Shown: piece after piece, positions 17,477 to 25,366 of the stretch
How positions within the stretch are numbered: the stretch's first letter is position 1
How the letters are laid out: every line of letters starts with the position of its first letter
Origin: Pedobacter sp. ASV12
GTDB taxonomy: Bacteria > Bacteroidota > Bacteroidia > Sphingobacteriales > Sphingobacteriaceae
Length of the DNA: 47,397 bases
Assembly: GCF_016429155.1 (NCBI RefSeq)
Contig: NZ_JAELUC010000030.1
Span: 1 to 47,397 of the forward strand
Reading direction: 5' to 3'
The notes under the pieces: generated by a model
What the model saw: only the letters and a program-made list of their open reading frames with translations
The model's database searches: none
Told to the model about the DNA's origin: nothing
Translations under genes and position numbers: made by a program

Positions 17477-17794
17477 ATGAAAGAGATTTCAGTACAAGAA
17501 CTTAAACAAAAAATAGACAATAAGGAAGATTTCCAATTGATCGATGTCAGGGAAACTTTCGAGTATGAAACCTCTAACCTGGATGGCCTGAACATTCCGT
17601 TGGGAGGCATTTTGATCGAAGCCGATAAAATTGCTACAGATAAACCTGTAATTGTACAGTGTCGTAGCGGCAAAAGAAGCGCCGCCGCCATTATGCAATT
17701 GGAGCAGGCCCATGGTTTTGACAACCTGTATAACCTTAAGGGCGGTATCTTGGCTTGGCAAGAGGCTTTCGATCCGAATATGCCAGTTTATTAA
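17477..17794 (+). CDS. Rhodanese-like sulfurtransferase, single domain
   Basis: A 105-residue single-domain rhodanese. FQLIDVRETFEYETSNLDG is the CH2A-type start and IVQCRSGKRSAAA holds the active-site loop with Cys62, followed by YNLKGGILAWQEAF. The cysteine carries sulfur as a persulfide during transfer to thiophilic acceptors. No signal peptide, so cytosolic. The ATG at 17477 (MKEISVQELK) matches the domain start. No sulfur-metabolism gene is adjacent. Confidence 0.92.
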   Translation: MKEISVQELKQKIDNKEDFQLIDVRETFEYETSNLDGLNIPLGGILIEADKIATDKPVIVQCRSGKRSAAAIMQLEQAHGFDNLYNLKGGILAWQEAFDPNMPVY

Positions 17795-17796
17795 TA

Positions 17797-17917
17797 ATTA
17801 GCGAATGATAGAATGATAGAATGTTAGAATTAGCGAATGATGGTCTCTTCTGATTGTTGTTCAACACGCTATTCAATCATTCAAAATTAAACCATTCAAA
17901 ATTAAACCATTCAAAAT
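17797..17917. repeat. Short tandem and direct repeats
   Basis: The gap holds GAATGATA, GAATGATA and GAATGTTA in tandem (17803-17826), the 13-mer ATTAGCGAATGAT twice (17797-17809 and 17829-17841), and about 2.7 copies of the 15-mer CATTCAAAATTAAAC (17878-17917). The GAATGAT and ATTCAATCATTC parts are roughly complementary, so the RNA could fold back. No coding potential is seen. Confidence 0.85.
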
Positions 17918-17926
17918 CTAGATGCC

Positions 17927-18112
17927 GTGGGTAAGAAAATAGCCATTAACGTATTTTACAATTTAGGACTTATCGCCTCTCTTTTTGGCATGATATGGGC
18001 CTTTAACAACAAAAGTCCGCTGATTATCGCTTTTTTTGGCGCAACTTTCGTGGCTTTCCTTTATTTCAAGATCCAATTAATCAAGGATTTTAGAAAAGGG
18101 ATTAAGAAATAA
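17927..18112 (+). CDS. Small two-span membrane protein, DUF6358-like
   Basis: A 61-residue protein starting at GTG (17927), since no in-frame ATG exists and the start MGKKIAINVFYNLGLIASLF is family-like. Two hydrophobic spans are separated by a short NNKSPL turn, and the protein ends in a basic tail KDFRKGIKK. It resembles the Bacteroidota small membrane family DUF6358; function unknown. The start lies directly after the repeat block. A stem-loop terminator follows. Confidence 0.6.
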   Translation: MGKKIAINVFYNLGLIASLFGMIWAFNNKSPLIIAFFGATFVAFLYFKIQLIKDFRKGIKK

Positions 18113-18118
18113 CAGCTG

Positions 18119-18152
18119 TAGGCTTCGCAGGTTTTCAAAGTTGCGAAGCCTA
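18119..18152. terminator. Stem-loop between convergent genes
   Basis: TAGGCTTCGCA pairs perfectly with TGCGAAGCCTA across a 12-base loop. It lies in the 46-bp gap between the convergent DUF6358-like and epimerase genes and can work both ways, although the T tract is short. Confidence 0.75.
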
Positions 18153-18158
18153 TTCGGT

Positions 18159-19184
18159 TTAAAATAAATTTGCCCCACCGGTTAGCCCCAAGCCAGGGAG
18201 GCTGTTCAATACGTATTTGCCGTTCTCCATTTTTGGCGCATCAAATGGATTGTTTTTGGTGAGCCATGGGCCATCCAAGTCTGCCCAGTCGCACAAAGGT
18301 GCCAAGGCCGCTCCGGCTAAGGTGGCAATAGAGGTTTCGCTCATGCAACCAATCAGTATTTTCATGCCAAAACTTCGCGCCTTTACAATCATTTGATGGG
18401 CTTCATATAAGCCTGCACTTTTCATCAGCTTGATGTTGATGCCGTGATAGGCGCCCTTCAGCTTTTCCATGTCGCCAATGCGCTGTACCGCTTCGTCGGC
18501 CAGGATCGGAATCGGGCTGCGCTGGGTAAGCCAGGCATTGCCTTCCAGATTATTCTTATCCATCGGCTGTTCGATTAGCACTACGCCCTGGTCATGCAGC
18601 CAATACACCATTTCTATGGCTTGTTTGCGGTCAGTCCAGCCTTGGTTGGCATCCACATACAGGGGCAGGCTGCTTACGCTTCGGATGGTTTGGATCAGTT
18701 CTTTATCATTATCTCGGCCCAATTTGATCTTCAATACTTTAAAACCTTTTGCGTCGGCTACTTTTTCTCTGATCACTTCTGGACTGTCGATGCCAATAGT
18801 ATAGGAAGTAACAGGCATTTTTTCGGGGTTGGCCCCATAAATTTCGTAGCAGGGCTTGTTCTGCAACTTGCCGTTAAGGTCGTTCAAAGCAATGTCGATA
18901 GCGGCTTTAATGGCCGGGTTGCCGACTTCGAGGCTATCTAAATATTGATGTATGGCCGCAAAGTCGAAAGGGAATTTGAACCTGTTCCAATCCACCTTGG
19001 CTAAAAAGGCCTGTGCCGAGGCATGGCTTTCGCCCATATAAGGCACCATGCTGGCTTCGCCATAGCCTACCATGCCTTCATATTCAACCTTTAAAAGCAA
19101 TAATGGGGTGCTGGTACGGGTAAATTTAGAAATGGAAAAAGGGTGTTTGAGTTCTAGTTCAAATTCCTTGCTGCTTATCTTCAT
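18159..19184 (-). CDS. L-Ala-D/L-Glu (dipeptide) epimerase, enolase superfamily
   Basis: A 341-residue enolase-superfamily enzyme of the muconate-lactonising subgroup. The ATG at 19184 is preferred to the TTG at 19190. The catalytic Lys pair KxK is in FKVLKIKLGRD, metal ligands are Asp in YVDANQGW, Glu in LIEQPMD and Asp in ILADEAV, and the opposite-face Lys is in GINIKLMKSAG. The capping-domain sequence and lack of a glycan context fit the L-Ala-D/L-Glu epimerases that recycle murein peptides. The substrate could also be another dipeptide. Confidence 0.85.
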   Translation of the reverse strand: MKISSKEFELELKHPFSISKFTRTSTPLLLLKVEYEGMVGYGEASMVPYMGESHASAQAFLAKVDWNRFKFPFDFAAIHQYLDSLEVGNPAIKAAIDIALNDLNGKLQNKPCYEIYGANPEKMPVTSYTIGIDSPEVIREKVADAKGFKVLKIKLGRDNDKELIQTIRSVSSLPLYVDANQGWTDRKQAIEMVYWLHDQGVVLIEQPMDKNNLEGNAWLTQRSPIPILADEAVQRIGDMEKLKGAYHGINIKLMKSAGLYEAHQMIVKARSFGMKILIGCMSETSIATLAGAALAPLCDWADLDGPWLTKNNPFDAPKMENGKYVLNSLPGLGLTGGANLF

Positions 19185-19198
19185 TGTCAATCGTCTTA

Positions 19199-19232
19199 TT
19201 TGTAAAAAGGTAATTTACCTGGAGTATATTTG
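19199..19232 (+). promoter_or_regulatory. Promoter with inverted repeat in the spacer
   Basis: TTTG (19199-19202) and TATATTTG (19225-19232) are separated by 22 bases, slightly long. A perfect inverted repeat AGGTAA-T-TTACCT (19208-19220) fills the spacer, a classical repressor position. It precedes the lipoprotein gene at 19253. Confidence 0.5.
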
Positions 19233-19252
19233 TAACGCTAATTCTTAACGCC

Positions 19253-20389
19253 ATGAAAACTATTTCAAGATTACGGTATTTTCTTTATTTCTCCATACTT
19301 ATTGTTGCATCGTGCACAACGGGCAAAAGGGCATTACAAAAAGGCAATTATGATGCTTCGGTATCAAAGGCGGTAGATCGGCTGAAAAGCTCGCCCAAAA
19401 ATGCCGAGTCTATGAAGGTTTTGCCAGAGGCTTATGGCTTTGCGCTGAACGACCATTTGCGTAAAATAGACGAAGCGAAGTTGTCGTCGGATGTGTTGCG
19501 CTGGGAAACGATACTTTACCATTATCAGGCCTTAAATCAATTGGCCGATGAGATCAATGGCTGTCCGGCTTGCTTAACATTGGTGCCAAATGCGCAGCGT
19601 TTCATCAACGAAGCAGCCGATTCGAGATCGAGAGCCGCCGAAGCACGCTATGTTCTTGGCCAAAAGCAGCTGAACGAAGGCAGCAGGACGAGTGCAAAGA
19701 ATGCGTACTTCAACTTTGAAAAAGCGCAACAGTTTGATCCGGGCATTAAGGATATCAAAGCCAAAATAAACGAGGCTTATTGGGCTGCCGTTGTAAAAGT
19801 GGTGGTGCAGCCGGTAGTGGTTAACAGCACTTATTATAAACTGAGCGCCCAGTATTTTCAACAACAGGTAGATAATTTTATGGCTAACTACCAAAAAAAC
19901 CGCTTCGTGATTTTTTATTCGGAGCAGCAGGCCAGCAATCAGAAGATCGTTCCCGACCAGGTGCTCAGTCTAAACTTCGACGATTTTGTGGTAGGCCAAA
20001 CCTATGTGAAAGAGCGCGTAGAAAAGTTGAAAAAAGATAGTGTTGTGATTAGCCGTGGCCGTACCAACGATCCGGTTTATGGAACGGTAAAAGCCACTTT
20101 GAGCATCTTCGAAAAGAAAATAACATCTTCGGGTTTGTTGGCCCTAACCATTACCGACTGGCAAACGCGCAAGGTGTTGAGGCAACAACGTTTGGCCGGC
20201 ACTTACGTGTGGCAAGACAGCTGGGCCAGCTATAAAGGCGACGAAAGGGCGTTGAACAAACAGCAGCTGGCCATGACCAATAGAAAGGAAATGCTGCCTC
20301 CGCCACCAGCCAATCTTTTTCTCGAGTTTACCAAGCCAATTTATGGCCAATTGGTAGATGAGGTCAATTATTTCTACAATAAGTATTAA
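19253..20389 (+). CDS. Hypothetical lipoprotein
   Basis: A 378-residue predicted lipoprotein with Cys21 after LIVAS, and a mature start TTGKRALQKGNYDASVSKAV that reads like a TPR-type helical repeat. The middle (SRAAEARYVLGQKQLNEG, FNFEKAQQFDPGI) is also TPR-like; the C-terminal half is rich in beta strands with no known motif. It probably sits on the inner leaflet of the outer membrane and mediates protein contacts. Function unknown. It ends at a strong terminator, so it is monocistronic. Confidence 0.72.
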   Translation: MKTISRLRYFLYFSILIVASCTTGKRALQKGNYDASVSKAVDRLKSSPKNAESMKVLPEAYGFALNDHLRKIDEAKLSSDVLRWETILYHYQALNQLADEINGCPACLTLVPNAQRFINEAADSRSRAAEARYVLGQKQLNEGSRTSAKNAYFNFEKAQQFDPGIKDIKAKINEAYWAAVVKVVVQPVVVNSTYYKLSAQYFQQQVDNFMANYQKNRFVIFYSEQQASNQKIVPDQVLSLNFDDFVVGQTYVKERVEKLKKDSVVISRGRTNDPVYGTVKATLSIFEKKITSSGLLALTITDWQTRKVLRQQRLAGTYVWQDSWASYKGDERALNKQQLAMTNRKEMLPPPPANLFLEFTKPIYGQLVDEVNYFYNKY

Positions 20390-20399
20390 GATAAATCAG

Positions 20400-20438
20400 A
20401 GCGCTTGCATCAGCATTTTTGCCTATGCAAGCGCTTTT
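20400..20438 (+). terminator. Rho-independent terminator
   Basis: AGCGCTTGCAT pairs perfectly with ATGCAAGCGCT across a 14-base loop and is followed by TTT, 10 bp after the lipoprotein stop codon. Confidence 0.85.
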
Positions 20439-20487
20439 GACTTAACGCTGATAGCCCAAGCCTGAAAATATTGCTAGTTTTGCAGCA

Positions 20488-21453
20488 ATGAACGGCTTAT
20501 ACCAACCCTTTAAGAATTTCGATTTCAAAAACGACAAATGCTTTTTAAGCGGCGATGCCTTTGCTACGCCCCTAACCAGCGTAAATGTGCTGCCCGATTG
20601 GCTATTGTCGATGGCCAATTTGACCGGCAACGAGCAGATCAAGCTGCTGGACGAGAGCATCCGCACCTACAAAAGCTTGGTGGTGCCTTGCAATGTAACG
20701 GTGTCAGACCAGTTTGTGTCGCCGTTGGAAGACCGTGTGGCGCTGGCTTTTGGCAAGGGTTATGCAGGTGTATCGGCTTTGCCCGAAATCGATTTATTTA
20801 ATTGGATTGGCAAATTCATGTACAGCATTCTGTATATCGAAATGCAAGGTGCCATCCGCCTGCAGCAATTGAGTGGCGATGGCATGAACATGTCGCAGGG
20901 GCTGATGCATAAATTCGGCAACCTGCATATCATGCTGCAAAGCATTTATCGCGAAGTGGTTTTCGAAGACTTTACACCCTGGTCTATCCTGGTGGTGCCG
21001 TTGGAAGAAAAAGAAACCGCTTTCAGCTTCCGCGACGAAATCAATACGCTGACCTTCTCCTTGAAGTTTAAAGACTTCGGTATCATTGCCTGCTTGCAGG
21101 ATAATGGCACCAACAAAAGATACCATCAGGAATTAGTGGATTCGATACAGGGCAAAAAACTTTCAGAACAACAGTTTGAAGAGGTAGCCGCCCGTTTCTT
21201 TTACTCGGCCTATTTGTTTAACCGCTTACCCGAGTATACCATTATGCCGGTAGAGGATACGATTTACATTGACGCTATGCCTTTAAAAGGAACACTGAAT
21301 AAGGCGCTTTTCGATGTCTGGGCACACAAAACCTACGCACAGGTGCTCGAGAACTTTTGGAAGCCTTGGGGCCACACACTGTTCGAAATCATTAAAAATC
21401 CTACGGCACCGATGAGCTATTTTGACGAACCTTTTTTACCTGCCGCCGGTTAG
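20488..21453 (+). CDS. Conserved hypothetical protein (321 aa)
   Basis: A 321-residue soluble protein, not recognised. It has no signal peptide or membrane span, a mixed alpha-beta composition and few conserved-looking motifs; GDGMNMSQGLMHKFGNL and LYIEMQGAIRLQQL suggest a helical core. Codon use matches the neighbours. The ATG at 20488 follows a TAGTTTTG element by five bases, hinting at a leaderless transcript. The last 18 bases overlap the convergent rhomboid gene. Confidence 0.65.
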   Translation: MNGLYQPFKNFDFKNDKCFLSGDAFATPLTSVNVLPDWLLSMANLTGNEQIKLLDESIRTYKSLVVPCNVTVSDQFVSPLEDRVALAFGKGYAGVSALPEIDLFNWIGKFMYSILYIEMQGAIRLQQLSGDGMNMSQGLMHKFGNLHIMLQSIYREVVFEDFTPWSILVVPLEEKETAFSFRDEINTLTFSLKFKDFGIIACLQDNGTNKRYHQELVDSIQGKKLSEQQFEEVAARFFYSAYLFNRLPEYTIMPVEDTIYIDAMPLKGTLNKALFDVWAHKTYAQVLENFWKPWGHTLFEIIKNPTAPMSYFDEPFLPAAG

Positions 21454-22068
21454 GGCCTGTAAACCCAATTGGATTTCCTCCCAAAAGTGCGGGATAATGC
21501 CAGGCACTAAGATTACGGTAAACACCAATCCCGTTAATGCCCCAAAAAAGTGGGCATCGTGACCGATGTTGTCCATGCCTCGTTTGGCCATGTACCAAGA
21601 ATAGATGAGGTAAAGCACTCCGAAAAGTACGGCGGGCATCGGAATGAACATGACACCCAGCATGGCGGTTGGATCGAATAAAATATAGCTAAAAAGTACG
21701 GCACTGATGGCTCCCGAAGCGCCAAGGCTATGGTAGCTGTAATTGTCTTTGTGCTTAATTACGGTTGGGATATCGCTCAATATCAAGCTGCCGATGTAGA
21801 TTAACGCAAACTGCCAATGCCCAATCATCCTTTCTAAGCCAAAGGCAAAGAAATAAAAGGTAAACATGTTGAAGAACAGGTGCATCCAATCGGCATGGAT
21901 TAGGCCACTGGTAATGAAAGTATATAGATTCCTGCCCTTGCTTACCGTATAGGGATGCATCATAAACTTGCCCAACAGCTGATGGTCGTTAAAGGCATAG
22001 ATGCTGGTGATCAGCGTAAAAATGAAGATGATCGAGGCAACCGGAGTTGCGTTAAGGTATTCCATCAT
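21436..22068 (-). CDS. Rhomboid family intramembrane serine protease
   Basis: A 210-residue membrane protease with six predicted spans. The catalytic dyad is visible: Ser118 in LGASGAISAV and His173 in AHFFGALTG, together with the HxxxN motif HLFFN at 63-67 that stabilises the oxyanion hole. Rhomboids cut single-span membrane proteins inside the bilayer. The gene starts one base after the stop of the M14 peptidase gene upstream, so the two are probably cotranscribed. Confidence 0.92.
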   Translation of the reverse strand: MMEYLNATPVASIIFIFTLITSIYAFNDHQLLGKFMMHPYTVSKGRNLYTFITSGLIHADWMHLFFNMFTFYFFAFGLERMIGHWQFALIYIGSLILSDIPTVIKHKDNYSYHSLGASGAISAVLFSYILFDPTAMLGVMFIPMPAVLFGVLYLIYSWYMAKRGMDNIGHDAHFFGALTGLVFTVILVPGIIPHFWEEIQLGLQALTGGR

Positions 22069-22069
22069 A

Positions 22070-23812
22070 CTAATTGAGGTTGAGTTTGGTGTTTTCCTGC
22101 AGGCGGCCTATCGGATAGCGCATGTGTGTTTTTTCGTAATAATCGGAATTTTTGTATACAAAATCCAATTGAGCACTGGCGCTTTTGGCCAGGTCGGGGT
22201 TTTTGGCCTTTTCAGCCTCCAGTTTTTGCTTCAGTTCAGGGTTTTTCTTCAGCAGTTCCGCTCCCGTGTCTTCGAAAACATAAGCAGAATAGCCTTCTTT
22301 TTGGCCAAGTACCGAGTCGAAAAAATTCCAGTTGAAGAAAGAATCCGCCGCTTGGGGTTCCAGTGTTTCTACAATGTAACGGTTGGTTGGCTGGTTTACA
22401 TACACGACATAATCGCCTGCATAGAACTGGATGTCTTGGGTTACCGCATTAACTTTTACGGCCGAGTGCTGATAATGGCCTTCGTACGGACGCGTACCAG
22501 TTTTCATATCGGCAATGTAATACATCTCTACTTTGATTTTGGTGTCGGTAGCGAGTTGTTTCATTTGCACGTTGTTCAGCTTTAAAAGTGCAATAACCTT
22601 ATCCCAGGCTTTCGGAATGATGTAGGCCACAGGCTTGGTTATGCTGAGGCTCGGCTCAAACTTGTCCCAATACTTGATCATTTTGGTATAAGGCGCGTTA
22701 CGATCGTAATACAAGCGGTCCATTCCGCTAATTTCGCTCGGTTTATATTTGGCGGCATAGCCTTTAAATTCGATGCTGTCGTAAACCGATCGGTTCAGTT
22801 TCCAATCGAGCGGAAATTCTTTTTGCTGGGCTACAAATTGGTCAGCTTTCCGTTTGTTTTCGCCAATCAGCTTGGCATCGCGAACCATAATGTCTATGTA
22901 GGTCTGCAATAGCTTGTATGTAGATTCTACCCTCTTGTTAAAGGGTTTAAGCATGTGGGTTTCGGGCATAAAGCCGATGGTATTGTGCAGCGCGGCATAG
23001 CCGGTAGAGTAGCGTGGCGATTCGATAAAGCCGGTAATGCCGGCATCAGGTGTTTCGTTAATGGAGTTTACGTAAGGAATAAGTTCATAGCCTTTGCCTT
23101 TCATCTGCCGGTACAAATCGGGCACCATGGTTTGGGTGAGGTAGTTAGCAACGATGCCGTTCAGTTTGTCTTTCTGGGTTGGAATCAAGGTCATGGTGTA
23201 CTGGTAGTCGGCACCATTGCTGGTATGCGTATCTACAAAGATTTCGGGTTGCCAGGTATTGAATAGCTGCTGAAAGGCCTGCGAGTTTTTAGAATCGGTT
23301 TTAATGAAATCGCGGTTCAGGTCGTAGTTTTTGCTGTTGCCCCTAAAGCCATAAGCTATAGGCCCATTCTGGTTGGCGCGCGAGGTGCCGGTACGGTTGT
23401 GGCTTCCATCAATGTTGTACATCGGAATGATGGCGATAACTACATTTTCTGGCAACTTGTTGTTTTTGAGCAGGTCTCTGGCCAACATCATGCTGGCATC
23501 TATGCCTTCGGGTTCGCCGGGATGGATGCCGTTGTTGATTAACAATATCCGTTTATCGCTTTTTCTTAGGGCTGCCGGATCAAAAACCTTGCTTTTAGAG
23601 AGCACCAGCAAGTGTAATGGCTTGCCAAAATCGGTGCTGCCATAGGTAAACAGCTTGGCCTGCTGCGGATAAGCCTTGGCCAGGTTCTCGTAAAACGAAA
23701 TGGCTTCTGCATAAGTGGTGGTTGCTGTTTTGTGGCTTCGTTCGAATGGGGTTTCTTGCGCCAAAATACTCAATGGGCCCAAGAGGGCAAGCAATAAGGA
23801 TAGCTTCTTCAT
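22070..23812 (-). CDS. Exported M14 family zinc carboxypeptidase
   Basis: A 580-residue exported metallocarboxypeptidase with signal peptide ending SILAQ. Zinc ligands are His97 and Glu100 in GIHPGEPEG and a later His in VDTHTSNGADYQ; DLNRDF provides the substrate-binding Asn-Arg. The M14 fold occupies roughly residues 30-320 and is followed by a C-terminal region of about 250 residues without a clear domain. It would trim C-terminal residues of peptides or muropeptides outside the cytoplasm. First gene of a likely two-gene operon with the rhomboid gene. Confidence 0.9.
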   Translation of the reverse strand: MKKLSLLLALLGPLSILAQETPFERSHKTATTTYAEAISFYENLAKAYPQQAKLFTYGSTDFGKPLHLLVLSKSKVFDPAALRKSDKRILLINNGIHPGEPEGIDASMMLARDLLKNNKLPENVVIAIIPMYNIDGSHNRTGTSRANQNGPIAYGFRGNSKNYDLNRDFIKTDSKNSQAFQQLFNTWQPEIFVDTHTSNGADYQYTMTLIPTQKDKLNGIVANYLTQTMVPDLYRQMKGKGYELIPYVNSINETPDAGITGFIESPRYSTGYAALHNTIGFMPETHMLKPFNKRVESTYKLLQTYIDIMVRDAKLIGENKRKADQFVAQQKEFPLDWKLNRSVYDSIEFKGYAAKYKPSEISGMDRLYYDRNAPYTKMIKYWDKFEPSLSITKPVAYIIPKAWDKVIALLKLNNVQMKQLATDTKIKVEMYYIADMKTGTRPYEGHYQHSAVKVNAVTQDIQFYAGDYVVYVNQPTNRYIVETLEPQAADSFFNWNFFDSVLGQKEGYSAYVFEDTGAELLKKNPELKQKLEAEKAKNPDLAKSASAQLDFVYKNSDYYEKTHMRYPIGRLQENTKLNLN

Positions 23813-23872
23813 AAAAATGAATAAAAATAAAGTTTCCTAAATTACTTTTTTTATTTGACTAGAAAAGTAACA

Positions 23873-24547
23873 CTATCGTCGCCTATCTAGGCCAAGTATG
23901 CCAAAATTGTATCGCACGCCTACCGAGAAATAAGCGTAAATGTCATTTTTGTTGCTCGAGCTGTAGCCATCCATCCCTTCGCCCATGGCCATGGTGCTCT
24001 GCAGGTTAAAATTAATTGCCAAGCGGTCGCGACCCCATTGGTCGGGAATGTAAAAGTTGATGCCCAGGTTAATCGGTACGATTACCTCCGTGCTTTTGTC
24101 CTCGCCAGGGAAAATATTATCGCCATAGTAGCGCACGTTAGAAAGCTTGTTTTTGATGCCGCCGATGCCTGCGCCAAGGTAAAGTCCACGGATGCTGTTC
24201 AGGAAAATGTTTCTGCGGTTGTAGCTGGTCAGAAACTCGCCCAGTTGTACTTTGAGGTTTAAAGACCCCGATAGGTAGGAATTGATAAACTGTCGGTGGT
24301 TTTCGTCGTATTGCACATCGCCACCAGCCAGTTCGCCTTTTTGTATCTCGAGCCCAAAGCTTACATAGGGCGTGGTGTAATAATCAATAACGCCATAGCC
24401 CGCAAAGGCATAGGTTTTCTTTTTAAGATCGGCATAAGCCAGCGTAGTGCCTGCACCACCTCCTGCACTTAGCCGGAAGAAGTTGGTTTGACCTAATGCG
24501 GCCATGCTTAAAAAAAGGGATGAGAAGAGGAGCGCGGTTCTTTTCAA
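23873..24547 (-). CDS. Outer-membrane beta-barrel protein, paralogue 2
   Basis: A 224-residue exported protein. The start is TTG at 24547, since the signal peptide MKRTALLFSSLFLSMAALGQ needs that codon and no in-frame ATG lies upstream. Alternating hydrophobic strands (YAGYGVIDYYTTPYVSFGLE, LGINFYIPDQWGRDRLAINF) and a C-terminal strand IYAYFSVGVRYNFG indicate a small eight- to ten-strand barrel. It is a tandem copy of the gene just upstream, sharing FRLSAGGG/FYKLAAGGG, GEDKSTE/GEDKSTN and GEGMDGY/GEGLDGY. Function unknown. Confidence 0.8.
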   Translation of the reverse strand: MKRTALLFSSLFLSMAALGQTNFFRLSAGGGAGTTLAYADLKKKTYAFAGYGVIDYYTTPYVSFGLEIQKGELAGGDVQYDENHRQFINSYLSGSLNLKVQLGEFLTSYNRRNIFLNSIRGLYLGAGIGGIKNKLSNVRYYGDNIFPGEDKSTEVIVPINLGINFYIPDQWGRDRLAINFNLQSTMAMGEGMDGYSSSNKNDIYAYFSVGVRYNFGILGLDRRR

Positions 24548-24563
24548 GTAGTGTTAAATTAGG

Positions 24564-25283
24564 CTAAAAAATTCTTTTTGCAACGCCAACAGGGCCGAAA
24601 TTATATTTGAGGCCTACAGAAAAAAGCGTATAAAAATCAGGATTGTCGTTTTTAAAGGTGCCCATCGGGTCGTCGTAGCCATCCAGGCCCTCGCCAAAGG
24701 TAAAGTTGCCCTGGTAGTTGAAGTTGAGCACATAGCGAAGACGGTCGTAGCCATCTTTAAAATAAAAGTTCATACCCAAATTGAGGGGCATGAGCAGGTT
24801 GGTGCTTTTGTCTTCGCCAGGAAACTTATAGCCCAATGGCGGATATTCGGCTTGGGTATTTGGCTTGTAGCGCACAATATAAGTCATTTTATTTCTGATG
24901 GCGCCCAGTCCGGCACCGAAGTATAGGCCTTTAACAACGCTCAGGAATTTGCTGTCAGAATAATCAATAAATTGGCCCAGGGCTACTTTGCCACCGATAG
25001 AAAAAGCCATAAAGCTGTTTACAAACTGTCGGTTGTGCGGGTTGGTCACAATGTTGCCTCCTTTAATCTTGCCCATTTGTACTTCTAATCCTGCGTTAAC
25101 AAAAGGAGTGAAATTGTAGTCTACCGCTCCGTATCCAGCATAACTTTGGCTGTTTTCGCGTACGTCGGCATAAGAAACGGTGGCACCAAAGCCGCCACCG
25201 GCAGCAAGCTTGTAAAAGTTAACCTGACCCTGGCCAGCAAGTGCTAAAAATAAAAATGAAGCGGCTAAAATAAGTTTTTTCAA
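24564..25283 (-). CDS. Outer-membrane beta-barrel protein, paralogue 1
   Basis: A 239-residue exported barrel protein, 16 bp upstream of its paralogue. The start is TTG at 25283, preceded by AAGGAT as a possible ribosome-binding site; the peptide MKKLILAASFLFLALAGQGQ is a clear Sec signal. Strands such as YAGYGAVDYNFTPFVNAGLE and YTLFSVGLKYNFGPVGV fill the barrel. The pair probably arose by tandem duplication and is transcribed as one unit, divergent from peptidase T. Confidence 0.8.
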   Translation of the reverse strand: MKKLILAASFLFLALAGQGQVNFYKLAAGGGFGATVSYADVRENSQSYAGYGAVDYNFTPFVNAGLEVQMGKIKGGNIVTNPHNRQFVNSFMAFSIGGKVALGQFIDYSDSKFLSVVKGLYFGAGLGAIRNKMTYIVRYKPNTQAEYPPLGYKFPGEDKSTNLLMPLNLGMNFYFKDGYDRLRYVLNFNYQGNFTFGEGLDGYDDPMGTFKNDNPDFYTLFSVGLKYNFGPVGVAKRIF

Positions 25284-25366
25284 ATCCTTGTTTTTTACTG
25301 GTTTAGCAACAAAAGTATAATCTTTTTTGCATTTGTTTAACTTTTATTTAATAATTTTCGCAGGAT

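Noticed and set aside
17797..17917. Repeat block as a possible CRISPR array
   Set aside because: Units are 8-15 bp, imperfect and without regular spacers; no cas gene is present.
23873..25283. Tandem barrel genes as one gene split by frameshift
   Set aside because: Each has its own signal peptide, full barrel and stop; they are paralogues.
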